A stretch of DNA of 41,787 bases from Acidobacteriota bacterium (GCA_017996395.1 JAGOHA010000018.1:1-41787); one strand, 5' to 3'; positions 15,427 through 23,938 are shown, counted from the stretch's first letter. Numbers and translations are program-made. Notes: generated by a model not told the origin, from the letters alone.

Positions 15427-15741
15427 TTACTGGACGGTGACCAGCGGTTTGAGCTGGGCCATCTTCTTCTCCCCGATCCCCTTGACCGCCATCAGGTCCT
15501 CGACTCTGAGAAACTTCCCGTTTTCCTTCCGCCATTCAACGATCCGTTGGGCGGTCTTGGGGCCGATGCCCGGAAGTTCCTCGAGCTCAGCCGCGGTGGC
15601 GGTGTTGATGTTGATCTTGCGGACGGTGTCCGCCTGCCCCTTGGGGGTGTCGTTCCCGCTCCCCTCCGCCAGGATCACGGGCGGGAGCGCGATCAGCATA
15701 GCCAACATCAGTCCGACGATCCATCTGCGATTCACGGTCAT
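15427..15741 (-). CDS. comEA: ComEA-like secreted helix-hairpin-helix DNA-binding protein
   Basis: A 104-aa protein with an N-terminal signal peptide or membrane anchor (hydrophobic residues about 7-22). It is followed by a ComEA-type tandem helix-hairpin-helix domain: NINTATAAELEELPGIG then VEDLMAVKGIGEKKM. In transformable bacteria ComEA binds incoming DNA in the periplasm and feeds it to ComEC. Here comEC lies directly upstream on the same strand. Start ATG 15741 with GGAGGG upstream; the open frame extends to 15804 without a ribosome site. A 170-bp gap with its own promoter-like region separates it from comEC. Confidence 0.88.
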   Translation of the reverse strand: MTVNRRWIVGLMLAMLIALPPVILAEGSGNDTPKGQADTVRKININTATAAELEELPGIGPKTAQRIVEWRKENGKFLRVEDLMAVKGIGEKKMAQLKPLVTVQ

Positions 15742-15857
15742 GGTACCCTCCCTTCCGACGTTTGTTGCGTGAACGGCCTGCGCGCGGGCGATCACGAGAC
15801 TCACTCTGACAAACGTGGCCGGTGGGCCGGTTTCCGAAAAACTGACGGGGAGAGAGT

Positions 15858-15889
15858 GGATAGATCACTATCCGCTGATTTTAAATCAG
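15858..15889. repeat. Two adjacent palindromes upstream of comEA
   Basis: GGATAG-ATCA-CTATCC (15858-15873) is followed one base later by the 15-nt dyad CTGATTT-T-AAATCAG (15875-15889). Both are perfect. They lie between the comEC stop (15912) and comEA and overlap a promoter candidate, so an operator role is plausible. Confidence 0.5.
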
Positions 15890-15894
15890 TTCAA
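15867..15894 (-). promoter_or_regulatory. Candidate promoter of comEA
   Basis: On the minus strand, TTGAAC (15889-15894) and GATAGT (15867-15872) are separated by 16 bp. The second palindrome fills the spacer, and the first covers the -10 and probable start point. Confidence 0.4.
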
Positions 15895-15911
15895 ATGCGA
15901 CAGATAACAAA

Positions 15912-18512
15912 TCAATGCGAAACGGAAGTGATCTCCGGTCTAGGGAAGGCCAGACGGAACCCGGGCCGGTGGAATTGCACCAGGATTTCGCCATGCTGGT
16001 GAGTGGTCAGGTTCGGGATGCCCCGACTCTCCAGTCGGGCGATGACGCGCGGGGATGGATGGTTGAAGCGCCAGGGTGAGCCGCTGGAAATCAGCACCAG
16101 CGAAGGATCGACGGACCGGAGCAGCACAGGAGTGCTCGACGTCTGGCTGCCGTGGTGAGGGCTTTTCATAATCGCGCAGCGGGTCAGGCGACCCGTTTCG
16201 GCCAGATGCTGCTCGGTGGCGGCTTCGATGTCCCCGGTGAGCAGGATCCGGTGACCTTGCCACTGCCCCTCCAGCACCAGCGAGTTAGCGTTGGCCCGCG
16301 GGTCCGGTTCTCCTCGTTCGGGGTGCAACACGCGGAGAGTCAGTGAGTGAAATCGCAGCGTATCGCCCGTGGCCAGTGGACGGATGACCAGCCGATTCAG
16401 CTGCGCCTGAGCGGCCAGCTCTGCAGCGAACGGCGGACGCCTGCGCCACTCGGCATCGGAGACAAGCAAGGCACGGACGGGAAATGCGCGCAATAGTCCG
16501 ATCGCCGAACCGGTGTGGTCCGTGTCGAAATGGGTGATCACAAGTGCGTCCAGCCGGCGGATCCCCTTTTCAAGAAGCGCGGGGATGAGCACGCGCCGAG
16601 ACAGATCGCCGGAACCATCCCGCGCCTGATTGGGCGGCCCGACAGGTGGCGTGCCGCCGGTATCCACCATCACGGTGTCCCCTTCGGGGGTCCGAAGCAG
16701 CAGGCTGTCACCTTCCCCGACGTCAAGTACGCTGAAGTGCAACCCATCCGGCCCTGGCACGGGGACGCCAATCAGCACCACCAGCATGAGAGCGGAAACC
16801 AAAAACGCCGACCGGTGCCGAGGACGTTTCGTCACGAAGCAAAACAACAGCGCGGTCAGATAACACGCCGTCAACACGCCGCCGGGCGGAACCATCCAGA
16901 AGGGCGGCCAGCGGCAGGCGTCCACCAGCGTGTTGAGGACGCCGACCAGCCAACCGGCGGTCTGAATGAGCATTCCGGCGGCGGTGCCACCAACGGCGGC
17001 GAGAGGCACAGCCAGCAGCAGCAGGATCATGATGGGCCAGACCAGTGTCGTTGCGACCAGCGTCAGGACCGTGCCGCTCAGGGGCAGGGGGAAGTGCAGG
17101 GCGGCCAGAAGCGGCAGGCTCACCATCAGCACCGCCACAGAAGCGAGCAGGCCGCTGGCCACCCAGGCTGCCGCGCGCAGTCCGCGCCCGGCCCAACGGC
17201 CGAAAACCGCCGGTGCCAACCGGCGGACAAATCGGAAATGCAACCACTCCATCCGATAACGCCAACGGCGCCCGATCGAGTGGGGTCGGGCCGAATCGAG
17301 GTCGATGCGCGGAGAGAACAGAGTCCCGGCGGCGTACTGGAGTGGTCCCGCCACGGCCTGCGTCAACGGTCGGCCTACGAGGGCGATGGCGCACACGGCC
17401 GTAAAAGTGAGCTGAAATCCGGCATCGAACAAATACCACGGCTGCCAGGCCAGCAGGATCAGGGCGGCGAGGGCAATGGCGTTCAAGAATGCCGCGGGGC
17501 GGTCCAACAGGCGCCCGAGGATGTAAATCGCCGCAATCAAAAACGCTCGAACCACCGACACGTGGTATTGCACCAAAACGAGATACAGAGACAAGACCGC
17601 CAGGAGCAGAACATGACGCACCGGCGCCGACAGCGGCAGCAGTGCGAGCAAACCTCCAACAAACAGCGCGATGAGCGTGAAGTGGGTGCCGCTGATCACC
17701 AGCAGGTGATAAATACCGGCATCGATGTACGCGCTGCGCAGTTCGGGCGTGCTGATATTCGAACCGAGGAGCAGGGCGCCCAACACCTCGGCGCGGACAA
17801 AGTCGCCGGATTCCGCATGAATCAGGGTGCCCAGGCGCCGGGCGAGGCGGTCGCGCGGACCTTCGGCCGCCGGTTTCTGGATTGTCAACAGGCTGGGTGA
17901 TTTGCAGCTTCCCAGCAACCGGATGTCGCGGTTCCAGTAATACAGGCCGGCCGGCCGCGAGCCTTCGTTCCGGAAACCGCGGGGGAGGGTCAGGCGGGCC
18001 AGACACTGGATGCGGTCGCCCCGACGCCAGTGCCCCGGCCAGTCGTGAGGCGAGTACACCCGCAGCAGAACGGGCAACGCCACCTCGGTTTCGCGACCCT
18101 GTCGCCAGATCCGATCCACCATGACCACACCCTCCAAGGCGTCGCGCGTGGGTGTTCGCCGTGGCAGATCCAGGGTCACACCCTCAATCCGCTCGTATTC
18201 GCCGGCCGTTGAATCGTCACGCCAAGCTGCGGTTTCAGCAACGGATCGGCTGAACCGGTCCTGCTCACGAAGTTCAAGGACTGCGCCCGCCAGCACAAAC
18301 AGGCATCCCAAGGCCAGCAGGGCGGCCCGGTTGAATCGCCAGTGCACGGCCATGAGCGCCGGGATCAACATGGCGGCTGCAGCTGCGGCCACTAACGGCC
18401 AACCCGGCAGAGAAACTGCGCGGGCCAGCAGGATGCCGAGGGCGATCAGGGCCACGGCCGGCAACAGCGGAGATGCGAGTCCCAGACTGGCCGGTGTCGC
18501 CGGTTCACGCAT
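15912..18512 (-). CDS. comEC: ComEC/Rec2 DNA uptake channel with C-terminal metallo-beta-lactamase domain
   Basis: About 866 aa. An N-terminal pair of TM helices is followed by a periplasmic OB-fold-like region (about 95-215). The competence domain of many TM helices (about 235-575) contains the LLVISGTHFTLIAL signature near 272. A C-terminal metallo-beta-lactamase-like domain (about 590-860) has VLDVGEGDSLLL, VDTGG, THFDTDHTG and SPHHGS. ComEC forms the inner-membrane channel for single-stranded DNA in natural transformation, and the lactamase-like domain is a candidate nuclease. Start ATG 18512 overlaps the RNA methyltransferase stop by 8 nt. The rest of the competence/pilus machinery is outside the window. 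Confidence 0.94.
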   Translation of the reverse strand: MREPATPASLGLASPLLPAVALIALGILLARAVSLPGWPLVAAAAAAMLIPALMAVHWRFNRAALLALGCLFVLAGAVLELREQDRFSRSVAETAAWRDDSTAGEYERIEGVTLDLPRRTPTRDALEGVVMVDRIWRQGRETEVALPVLLRVYSPHDWPGHWRRGDRIQCLARLTLPRGFRNEGSRPAGLYYWNRDIRLLGSCKSPSLLTIQKPAAEGPRDRLARRLGTLIHAESGDFVRAEVLGALLLGSNISTPELRSAYIDAGIYHLLVISGTHFTLIALFVGGLLALLPLSAPVRHVLLLAVLSLYLVLVQYHVSVVRAFLIAAIYILGRLLDRPAAFLNAIALAALILLAWQPWYLFDAGFQLTFTAVCAIALVGRPLTQAVAGPLQYAAGTLFSPRIDLDSARPHSIGRRWRYRMEWLHFRFVRRLAPAVFGRWAGRGLRAAAWVASGLLASVAVLMVSLPLLAALHFPLPLSGTVLTLVATTLVWPIMILLLLAVPLAAVGGTAAGMLIQTAGWLVGVLNTLVDACRWPPFWMVPPGGVLTACYLTALLFCFVTKRPRHRSAFLVSALMLVVLIGVPVPGPDGLHFSVLDVGEGDSLLLRTPEGDTVMVDTGGTPPVGPPNQARDGSGDLSRRVLIPALLEKGIRRLDALVITHFDTDHTGSAIGLLRAFPVRALLVSDAEWRRRPPFAAELAAQAQLNRLVIRPLATGDTLRFHSLTLRVLHPERGEPDPRANANSLVLEGQWQGHRILLTGDIEAATEQHLAETGRLTRCAIMKSPHHGSQTSSTPVLLRSVDPSLVLISSGSPWRFNHPSPRVIARLESRGIPNLTTHQHGEILVQFHRPGFRLAFPRPEITSVSH

Positions 18513-19740
18513 GGCCTTCGATCCGGGCCAGGCATTCGATGTGAAACGTGTTGGGGAAGAAGTCAAAAATTACCAGCGCGGTCAGCCGCCGGCTGGCAGC
18601 CAGCCAGGAGCTCACATCCCGGCGCTGGGTGGCGATCTCACAGGACAGATACAGGATGGGGTTCAGGCGTGACTGTCCGACCCAGTGACGGACAGCGGGA
18701 CTGAGCCCGGTGCGCGGCGGATCCAGGAACAAGGCATCAAAAACCGAATCCATTCCATTCTCAGCCAACCAATGTTCGACGGACTGGTTGCTGAATGTCA
18801 GATTGGCCGCCGCATGGCGCCGCTGGTTCAAGGGAAACAACCGGCCCGCCGCCGGATCGCCCTCGACGGCGTGAACCGAACGCACCCGCTTCGCGAACAG
18901 AAGGCTGAACAAGCCGATTCCGCTATACAGTTCCAGCAGGCGCGAATCGGCGCTCAGGTGCATGGCGGGGTGCCGTCCCACTTCTGCTGCGGCGGCAGGA
19001 AACGCTTGAAAAAAAACATCCGGACCGATTGTTAATCGAAGTCCATCGAAATCCAGATCGCCGGCCGGCACGGGTTCCGGCTGGGAGTCAAAGGCCACGG
19101 GGTAGGGAGCCGCTCGTTGTATCGTCTGTCGATCGATTGAATGAACCGGCAGGCGGTTGTGCAGCCGGACGAAAGGCACATTATCTACTATTATTATAGT
19201 TATTGATTGCGGCTTGATACCAGCGGCACGGAGTGCGGGCAGCAGTTCATCTTGGATGTGGGGCAGAATCCGGCGGATCGGCGCCGCGCAGATCAAACAA
19301 TCACAAATATTTACTATATTATTAGTATTTAATTGGGCGAATCCGAAACCGCTCAGGTCGGGCGCCACCTGGAAGCGGACCCGGTGCCGGTATTCGAATT
19401 CCTGACCGTGCCGGCTGCCTCTCTCAACCGGTGGGCCGTTGGACCAAAATTCTTCGGCTATGCGCGCTTTCCAAAGCGTTTGACAGGGGTAGGCGAGATG
19501 CATCAATTGGCAGCCGCCGCACCGGCCGAAGTACGGACAGGGCGGCGTCCGACGATCAGGCGATGGGCTGAGCACGTCGAGCAGTTCGGCCTCGGCGTAC
19601 GACTTGTGCTCGGTGCGCACACGAACCCGGACATCTTCTCCGGGGGCGCTGAATGGAACGAAGACCGCCTGGCCGTTGGGCCGCCGGCCCAGTCCCAGTC
19701 CTCGGTGTATCAATTTGTCGATGTGGATGATCTCGGTCAT
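18505..19740 (-). CDS. TrmA/RumA-family class I SAM-dependent RNA (uracil-5-)methyltransferase
   Basis: A 411-aa enzyme. An N-terminal TRAM domain (about 1-55) is followed by a 4Fe-4S cluster motif CPYFGRCGGC near residue 68 with a later Cys (YPC). The SAM-binding site is ELYSGIGLFSLLFA near 270, DPPRTGL is near 342, the catalytic Cys is in YLSCEIATQRRD near 368, and the terminal HIEC contains the general-base Glu. Such enzymes make m5U in 23S rRNA (RlmD/RlmC) or tRNA; the exact target is undecided. Two short very AT-rich patches (19181-19206, 19300-19332) stand out in this GC-rich gene. It overlaps its neighbours on both sides. Confidence 0.92.
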   Translation of the reverse strand: MTEIIHIDKLIHRGLGLGRRPNGQAVFVPFSAPGEDVRVRVRTEHKSYAEAELLDVLSPSPDRRTPPCPYFGRCGGCQLMHLAYPCQTLWKARIAEEFWSNGPPVERGSRHGQEFEYRHRVRFQVAPDLSGFGFAQLNTNNIVNICDCLICAAPIRRILPHIQDELLPALRAAGIKPQSITIIIVDNVPFVRLHNRLPVHSIDRQTIQRAAPYPVAFDSQPEPVPAGDLDFDGLRLTIGPDVFFQAFPAAAAEVGRHPAMHLSADSRLLELYSGIGLFSLLFAKRVRSVHAVEGDPAAGRLFPLNQRRHAAANLTFSNQSVEHWLAENGMDSVFDALFLDPPRTGLSPAVRHWVGQSRLNPILYLSCEIATQRRDVSSWLAASRRLTALVIFDFFPNTFHIECLARIEGHA

Positions 19741-20462
19741 CGGCTGTCCAACAGCGTGAGTTCGGACAAGCCGAACCGCTCGCGGATGCGGCGGCGGGTC
19801 AGACTGTCCAGAATGCGCTGGTACATCTCGGGCGGCAGGCTGGCGCGGTGATGACGGAGCTCCCGTCGGCAGGCCTCGACCAGCGCCTTGCGCTCAGGGA
19901 CGGGTATCGTGTCGGCCAGCGCAGGGGCGAGATCGTCGTCGATCGCGCGCAGGTCGTTTTCCAGCCGCTCGGGGTCAGGGCGGTCCGAGCGCTTCACCGC
20001 AGCAATGATTTCCTCGAGGCGCCGGGCTAACCGCACGCCGCTTTCCGCAGCCGGGGTGCCGGGATGCCGATCAGCCAGACAGCGCAACTCGACCTGACGT
20101 TTGGTCAGGAAACCTGGCAAGTCTGACGCCAGCATCATGGGAGCGGGATGCTGCGACGGTTCCGTTGCCTCGGCGGACTGGCCTTCCAGACTAAGCAGGT
20201 GGTGTTCGTACTCTTCCAGCACGGCCTGGTTACAGTAGAACAATGAGTTGACCAGACGGTGGCGCAGCTGTTTTTCGCGAAATGCCGTCATCGCACGGTC
20301 GATGCCGCGAAGCGCCACATGGATCGGAATGCCCATCGTCTGCCAGGTTTCGATCAGTGTCCAATCCAGCGGGGACAGCAGAATGTGCTTGCCGCGTTTG
20401 GTAATGAAGTGATCTTCGATGTCGGTAAAATAGTTGAAATAGTTAAAGCGTGGCTCGCCCAT
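19737..20462 (-). CDS. Conserved protein of unknown function
   Basis: A 241-aa soluble protein without signal peptide or TM helix. The best preserved-looking part is the N-terminal 60 residues: EPRFNYFNYFTDIEDHF, then LLSPLDWTLIETW and IPIHVALRGIDRAM. I recall similar N-termini in unannotated Acidobacteriota proteins; that is memory, not a search. The middle is helical and charged (EEYEHHLLSLEGQ) and the C-terminal half is arginine-rich with predicted helices. It starts at ATG 20462 with AGAGAG upstream and overlaps the RNA methyltransferase by 4 nt, suggesting a functional or at least transcriptional link. Its 5' end overlaps the last codons of the coaX remnant. Confidence 0.8.
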   Translation of the reverse strand: MGEPRFNYFNYFTDIEDHFITKRGKHILLSPLDWTLIETWQTMGIPIHVALRGIDRAMTAFREKQLRHRLVNSLFYCNQAVLEEYEHHLLSLEGQSAEATEPSQHPAPMMLASDLPGFLTKRQVELRCLADRHPGTPAAESGVRLARRLEEIIAAVKRSDRPDPERLENDLRAIDDDLAPALADTIPVPERKALVEACRRELRHHRASLPPEMYQRILDSLTRRRIRERFGLSELTLLDSR

Positions 20463-20858
20463 GAGACTCTCTGAAAGCATAATAAATGCCGGCGGGCGTG
20501 AAGTTGTCGCCGGCCGTGACCATGCGATCTACACCCAAATCACCGGGCGTCGCATATGCGGTGGTGAGAAGCGGTTGATTTTCGACAGTAATAACGGACG
20601 GCTCGAAATCCAAGTACAATCTGACTGCCCGGATCAATGCGTCGGTCACGACCGGTACTCCCGAAGCGATGGTCGCAGCCTGGACAGCTGCCAAGTCGAC
20701 CTGGTGAAAGGCGGATTATTGTGGCGGATTGCTTGTCTGTACTCGTCGACAATCTTGATCGGCTGCGAGGCCACCCGCCATCCATTTTCCGGACTGTCGG
20801 CTTCAGAAAATGTCACACACGTTACGTTGGTGTTGCCAACGTCGAGAAGGAGCAGCAT
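20443..20858 (-). pseudogene. coaX: Truncated, frameshifted type III pantothenate kinase remnant
   Basis: The first frame begins at ATG 20858 and reads LLLLDVGNTNVT, the ATP-binding start of CoaX, then DEYRQAI. Around 20704-20715 (near a CCTTT/AAAGG run) the reading frame is lost. The matching continuation lies in a second frame, with PVVTDALIRAVRLYL and the conserved GDLGVDRMV that precedes the catalytic core. After GVDRMVTA the sequence diverges and stops at 20443, where the next gene already begins. About half of a normal ~255-aa CoaX is therefore missing. The single-base shift could be an assembly error, but the missing C-terminal half could not. CoA synthesis would need another pantothenate kinase elsewhere. 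Confidence 0.8.
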
Positions 20859-20874
20859 GCCACACTCCGGCGAT

Positions 20875-21234
20875 TCAGGCGATTTCAGCGTTGATGATTG
20901 CGGCGACGCGGTCGATTTCATGAATCCCTTGGCCGATGTTGGCCGAAGGGTCCAGGACGAGGACAACGTAATAATTATCCTTCAAATTCTTGGTGATGAA
21001 ATTGGCGCCCTCGTAACCGGTGACGATCTTATCCAGGCCGGATACCCGAAGCCGGCTGACGATGCCGCGCATGTGCTGGAGAAGGATCCCCTGGTATGCC
21101 CCGAGCAACTTGGTTCGGAACGAGTCGAGATGACCATAATACTGCACGTATTCGCACTCGCCGTCGAGAAAAATCGCGCCTGAGGCGCCGGCGACCGAAT
21201 CCACCAAGTCAGCGAGCAGTTTGGAAAAGGGCAT
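20875..21234 (-). CDS. Roadblock/LC7-like small protein
   Basis: A 119-aa single-domain protein. The N-terminal helix (FSKLLADLVDSV), the GAIFLDGECEYVQYYG strand-turn-strand, a long middle helix, and the YYVVLVLDPSANIGQG strand are typical of roadblock/LC7 domains. In bacteria these (for example MglB) often act with Ras-like GTPases or signalling proteins. No MglA-like GTPase is in the window. The ATG at 21234 lies 2 nt after the stop of the HD-GYP gene, so the two are probably translated together. The family call rests on overall pattern rather than a diagnostic motif. A signalling adaptor role for the HD-GYP protein is inference. Confidence 0.7.
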   Translation of the reverse strand: MPFSKLLADLVDSVAGASGAIFLDGECEYVQYYGHLDSFRTKLLGAYQGILLQHMRGIVSRLRVSGLDKIVTGYEGANFITKNLKDNYYVVLVLDPSANIGQGIHEIDRVAAIINAEIA

Positions 21235-21236
21235 GG

Positions 21237-23009
21237 TCAATTGCTCGTGACGTATCGCGGCTTTTTCACGTCTTCCGGATTGGGCAGGTCGATCAGACCC
21301 CGGGAAACCGCGGCCGCCAGCGCATCGACCACCCGGCGGTCAAATTTCTGGCCGGCTTTGCGGTGGATGATCTCCAGTGCTTCATCGGTGGCAAGGGGTT
21401 TTTGGTACGGTCGTTCGGTGGTCATGGCGTCGAACGCGTCGGCGACGCCGATGATGCGGGCCGCCAACGGGATCTCGTCACCCTTGAGACCGCGCGGGTA
21501 GCCGGAGCCGTCGAGCGATTCATGGTGATAGCGCATGCCCGGAATGATGTGCTTGAGCTGTTGGATCTGGCTCATGATGTTGCCCCCCAACTCGGGGTGC
21601 TGTTTCATGACCGCATATTCATCTTCGGTGAGGATGCTCGGTTTCTGGAGAATTGAGTCCGATATGCCGATCTTGCCCACATCGTGGAGCAGGGCGGCGA
21701 TCTGAATGTTCTCCACCTCCTCGGTCGGGAGACCGAGTTCCGTGGCAATGATTTCCGAATAGCGGGTGACCCGTTCCGAATGCCCGCGGGTGTAGGGATC
21801 CTTGGCGTCGATCGCGGCGGCCAGAGTCCGGATCGCGCCCAGGAACAGCTGGCGGTTCTCCTCGGCCGCCTGCTTCAGGCGCTTGATGTAGTCCTCGATT
21901 TCTTCGGTCATGAGGTTGAAGTTCTCAGCGAGGATGCCCAGTTCGTTGTTGGATCGGATGTCCACCCGCTCGCTGAAGTTGCCGTCGGTGATGGAGAGAG
22001 TCTTCTGCGTCAGGATCTGGATGGGAATGCTGATCTGCTGCGAGAACAGAAAGCTCATTAGCAGCGCCAGGATGATCGACAATAGAATCCAGTACACCGT
22101 TTGCCGGCGCATGTTCTGGATGACGACATTGGCCACCTCGGCCGGCGTCTGAACGGCGACTCCCCAGCCGACGACCGTGTCAGGAATCATGTACACGGTG
22201 CCCAACATGTCGACGGGGCGCCCGGATGATCGGTCCGTGAACGGGAAGGTGGAAATGGCATGGGAGCGCAGTTTGCGCAGTTCCTGGAAAATGGGACTGT
22301 CGGCGACGTTGATCTCGGCGCGGATCACCCGGATTTCCGGATGGAGGATGATGTTGCCCTGGCCATCCAGAACGAAAGCGGTATTGCTCGACTGGTGGGC
22401 CCGCCGGACGGTGTCCATCACATCGGCCATACTGAAGACCATGGTAATCACACCTTGGATCTTGTTGTTGATCAGCACGGTCTTGCCGATGACAAACAGC
22501 ACCTGATTGAAGTCCTCGGAGTATTGTGGTCGGGAAATATGAAAGTAGTCCGACGACAGACACCGCTGGATGGTGTCCATCAACTCGCTGTTGATAGGTG
22601 ATGCCTCGTCGATTTTATATCCGGCCTGCACCCCCCGGTTGTTCAGATACAACACCCGGATATTGATGATCCGGTTGTGAGACTGGAACAATGCCGTGAT
22701 CAGATCGCGGGTCTTGCTGTCATAGAACACCGCGCTGGGATTGTCGGATACGAAGCCGATCTCAACGCTTTTCTCAACTGGGGTGATGATATTGGCGGAC
22801 GATCTCAGGAAAAGGGCGACTTCGCTGGCCACCGATTTGCAAATCTGCAAATGCAGAAGTTTCTGGTCGGTATCCAGAATGCCGGCATTGTACGAGATGA
22901 GGTTGTAGCCGCTGATGATCAGGGGGATGGTCCCGACGATGAGCATGGACAGGACCAGCAAATTGACAATGCGGCCGCGCTTTTTGCCCGTCTTCCGGAT
23001 GCCTAACAT
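21237..23009 (-). CDS. Membrane HD-GYP domain protein (probable cyclic-di-GMP phosphodiesterase)
   Basis: About 590 aa. A TM helix (about 17-38) and a periplasmic dCache-like sensor domain (about 40-310: FVLDGQGNIILHP, FTDRSSGRPVDML, VVGWGVAVQTP) are followed by a second TM helix (about 318-340). Then come a HAMP domain (about 341-395) and an HD-GYP domain (about 400-580). The catalytic motifs are intact: HSERVTRYS, LLHDVGKIGI, HHESLDGSGYP and GVADAFDAMT. It should hydrolyse cyclic di-GMP in response to a small extracytoplasmic ligand. Start ATG 23009 with GAGG 5 nt upstream; a TTG at 23036 is in frame but without a site. Confidence 0.94.
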   Translation of the reverse strand: MLGIRKTGKKRGRIVNLLVLSMLIVGTIPLIISGYNLISYNAGILDTDQKLLHLQICKSVASEVALFLRSSANIITPVEKSVEIGFVSDNPSAVFYDSKTRDLITALFQSHNRIINIRVLYLNNRGVQAGYKIDEASPINSELMDTIQRCLSSDYFHISRPQYSEDFNQVLFVIGKTVLINNKIQGVITMVFSMADVMDTVRRAHQSSNTAFVLDGQGNIILHPEIRVIRAEINVADSPIFQELRKLRSHAISTFPFTDRSSGRPVDMLGTVYMIPDTVVGWGVAVQTPAEVANVVIQNMRRQTVYWILLSIILALLMSFLFSQQISIPIQILTQKTLSITDGNFSERVDIRSNNELGILAENFNLMTEEIEDYIKRLKQAAEENRQLFLGAIRTLAAAIDAKDPYTRGHSERVTRYSEIIATELGLPTEEVENIQIAALLHDVGKIGISDSILQKPSILTEDEYAVMKQHPELGGNIMSQIQQLKHIIPGMRYHHESLDGSGYPRGLKGDEIPLAARIIGVADAFDAMTTERPYQKPLATDEALEIIHRKAGQKFDRRVVDALAAAVSRGLIDLPNPEDVKKPRYVTSN

Positions 23010-23058
23010 ATTGCCTCGGGTTCCCGTGCCGTCCAAGCCGGGGACCGATTGTGAAGCG

Positions 23059-23088
23059 AGTATATCACAATTCTCGCAGTGCTCACAA
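23059..23088 (-). promoter_or_regulatory. Candidate promoter of the HD-GYP gene
   Basis: On the minus strand, TTGTGA (23083-23088) and TATACT (23059-23064) are separated by 18 bp, about 50 nt upstream of the start codon at 23009. The TTGTGA hexamer recurs within the spacer. Confidence 0.55.
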
Positions 23089-23162
23089 TCAGCCGGATAA
23101 GGTAAAACCGGTTGCAGTCGGACCCAAGCACGGGCCAGGAAAAAGCGGCGGATCCGGCACCG

Positions 23163-23894
23163 TCACTGCTGGTCTTTCATATGTTTGGCGTACATGTAAT
23201 GGATTAGGCTCAGAGGGAGCGGCATCAGGAATTCCACACCGAATCCGTGTCGGGGCGGTGAGGCGTTGACTAGATTGACGCGGCGGACGATGCGTGACGG
23301 CAGCTCGACGGTGTGGATGCGCGATCGAAGGATCAGCGTGAAACGCTCCAGCTCGATCGGTTCGCGGGTTTCGAAATAGGTGCCACTCCAGCTGATGTCG
23401 CGGCAGACTACCGGATACTGCGCCGTGCTCCCCTCGGGTTGGGCGAATGCGACAAATTCAACCGGGATTCGGGTGAAATGCCGGGGGCTGTAGGTCAGGA
23501 CTTCGACCAGTTGTTGGATTTTGGCCAGATCGAGACGTTTGAACGGATAGGGCTTCTTACCGAACAGAAACGCCTTGTGTTCAGCGATCTTGTTGCCGGC
23601 GTGCGTGACCGGAATGATGGGAATCTTTCCCGGTTGTTGGCGGAAGAACAGGGAGGCGATGGCCAGATAGTTGTCCATGAGGTTGCGGGAAAGGCCCAGG
23701 ATGATGACCCAGTCGTCGGACGGGTTGCCCCTGATGAGCTGGAACACGTCCGTAACGGTCTTGACCGAGTTCACCTCCAGACCTTCTGAGTCGAACTCGA
23801 TGCATCGGGTATCCAAATTGAGGTAGATGCAACGCAACGTCCCAACCGGTGCTTCGGGAGCTGGCGCTGCAGTACGCTTTGCCTTCATTTTCAT
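23163..23894 (-). CDS. PilZ domain protein with N-terminal receiver-like region
   Basis: A 243-aa protein. The C-terminal PilZ domain (about 135-235) has both parts of the cyclic-di-GMP motif: RxxxR as RHFTR (138-142) and DxSxxG as DISWSG (166-171). The N-terminal 125 residues have alternating strands and helices (DWVIILGLSRN, KIPIIPVTHAG, KAFLFGKKPYPFK) resembling a response-regulator receiver fold with the phosphorylation site lost. It is likely a cyclic-di-GMP effector. Start ATG 23894 (an in-frame ATG at 23888 is equally possible); no good Shine-Dalgarno is seen. It lies upstream of the HD-GYP gene on the same strand. Confidence 0.87.
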   Translation of the reverse strand: MKMKAKRTAAPAPEAPVGTLRCIYLNLDTRCIEFDSEGLEVNSVKTVTDVFQLIRGNPSDDWVIILGLSRNLMDNYLAIASLFFRQQPGKIPIIPVTHAGNKIAEHKAFLFGKKPYPFKRLDLAKIQQLVEVLTYSPRHFTRIPVEFVAFAQPEGSTAQYPVVCRDISWSGTYFETREPIELERFTLILRSRIHTVELPSRIVRRVNLVNASPPRHGFGVEFLMPLPLSLIHYMYAKHMKDQQ

Positions 23895-23909
23895 AAGAAT
23901 GCCGAGGGC

Positions 23910-23938
23910 AATCTAACAAATTACCGTAGGGAAAGCAA
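23910..23938 (-). promoter_or_regulatory. Candidate promoter of the PilZ gene
   Basis: On the minus strand, TTGCTT (23933-23938) and TAGATT (23910-23915) are separated by 17 bp. The -35 lies in the tail of the rpsA terminator, so the PilZ gene would be expressed independently of rpsA. Confidence 0.45.
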
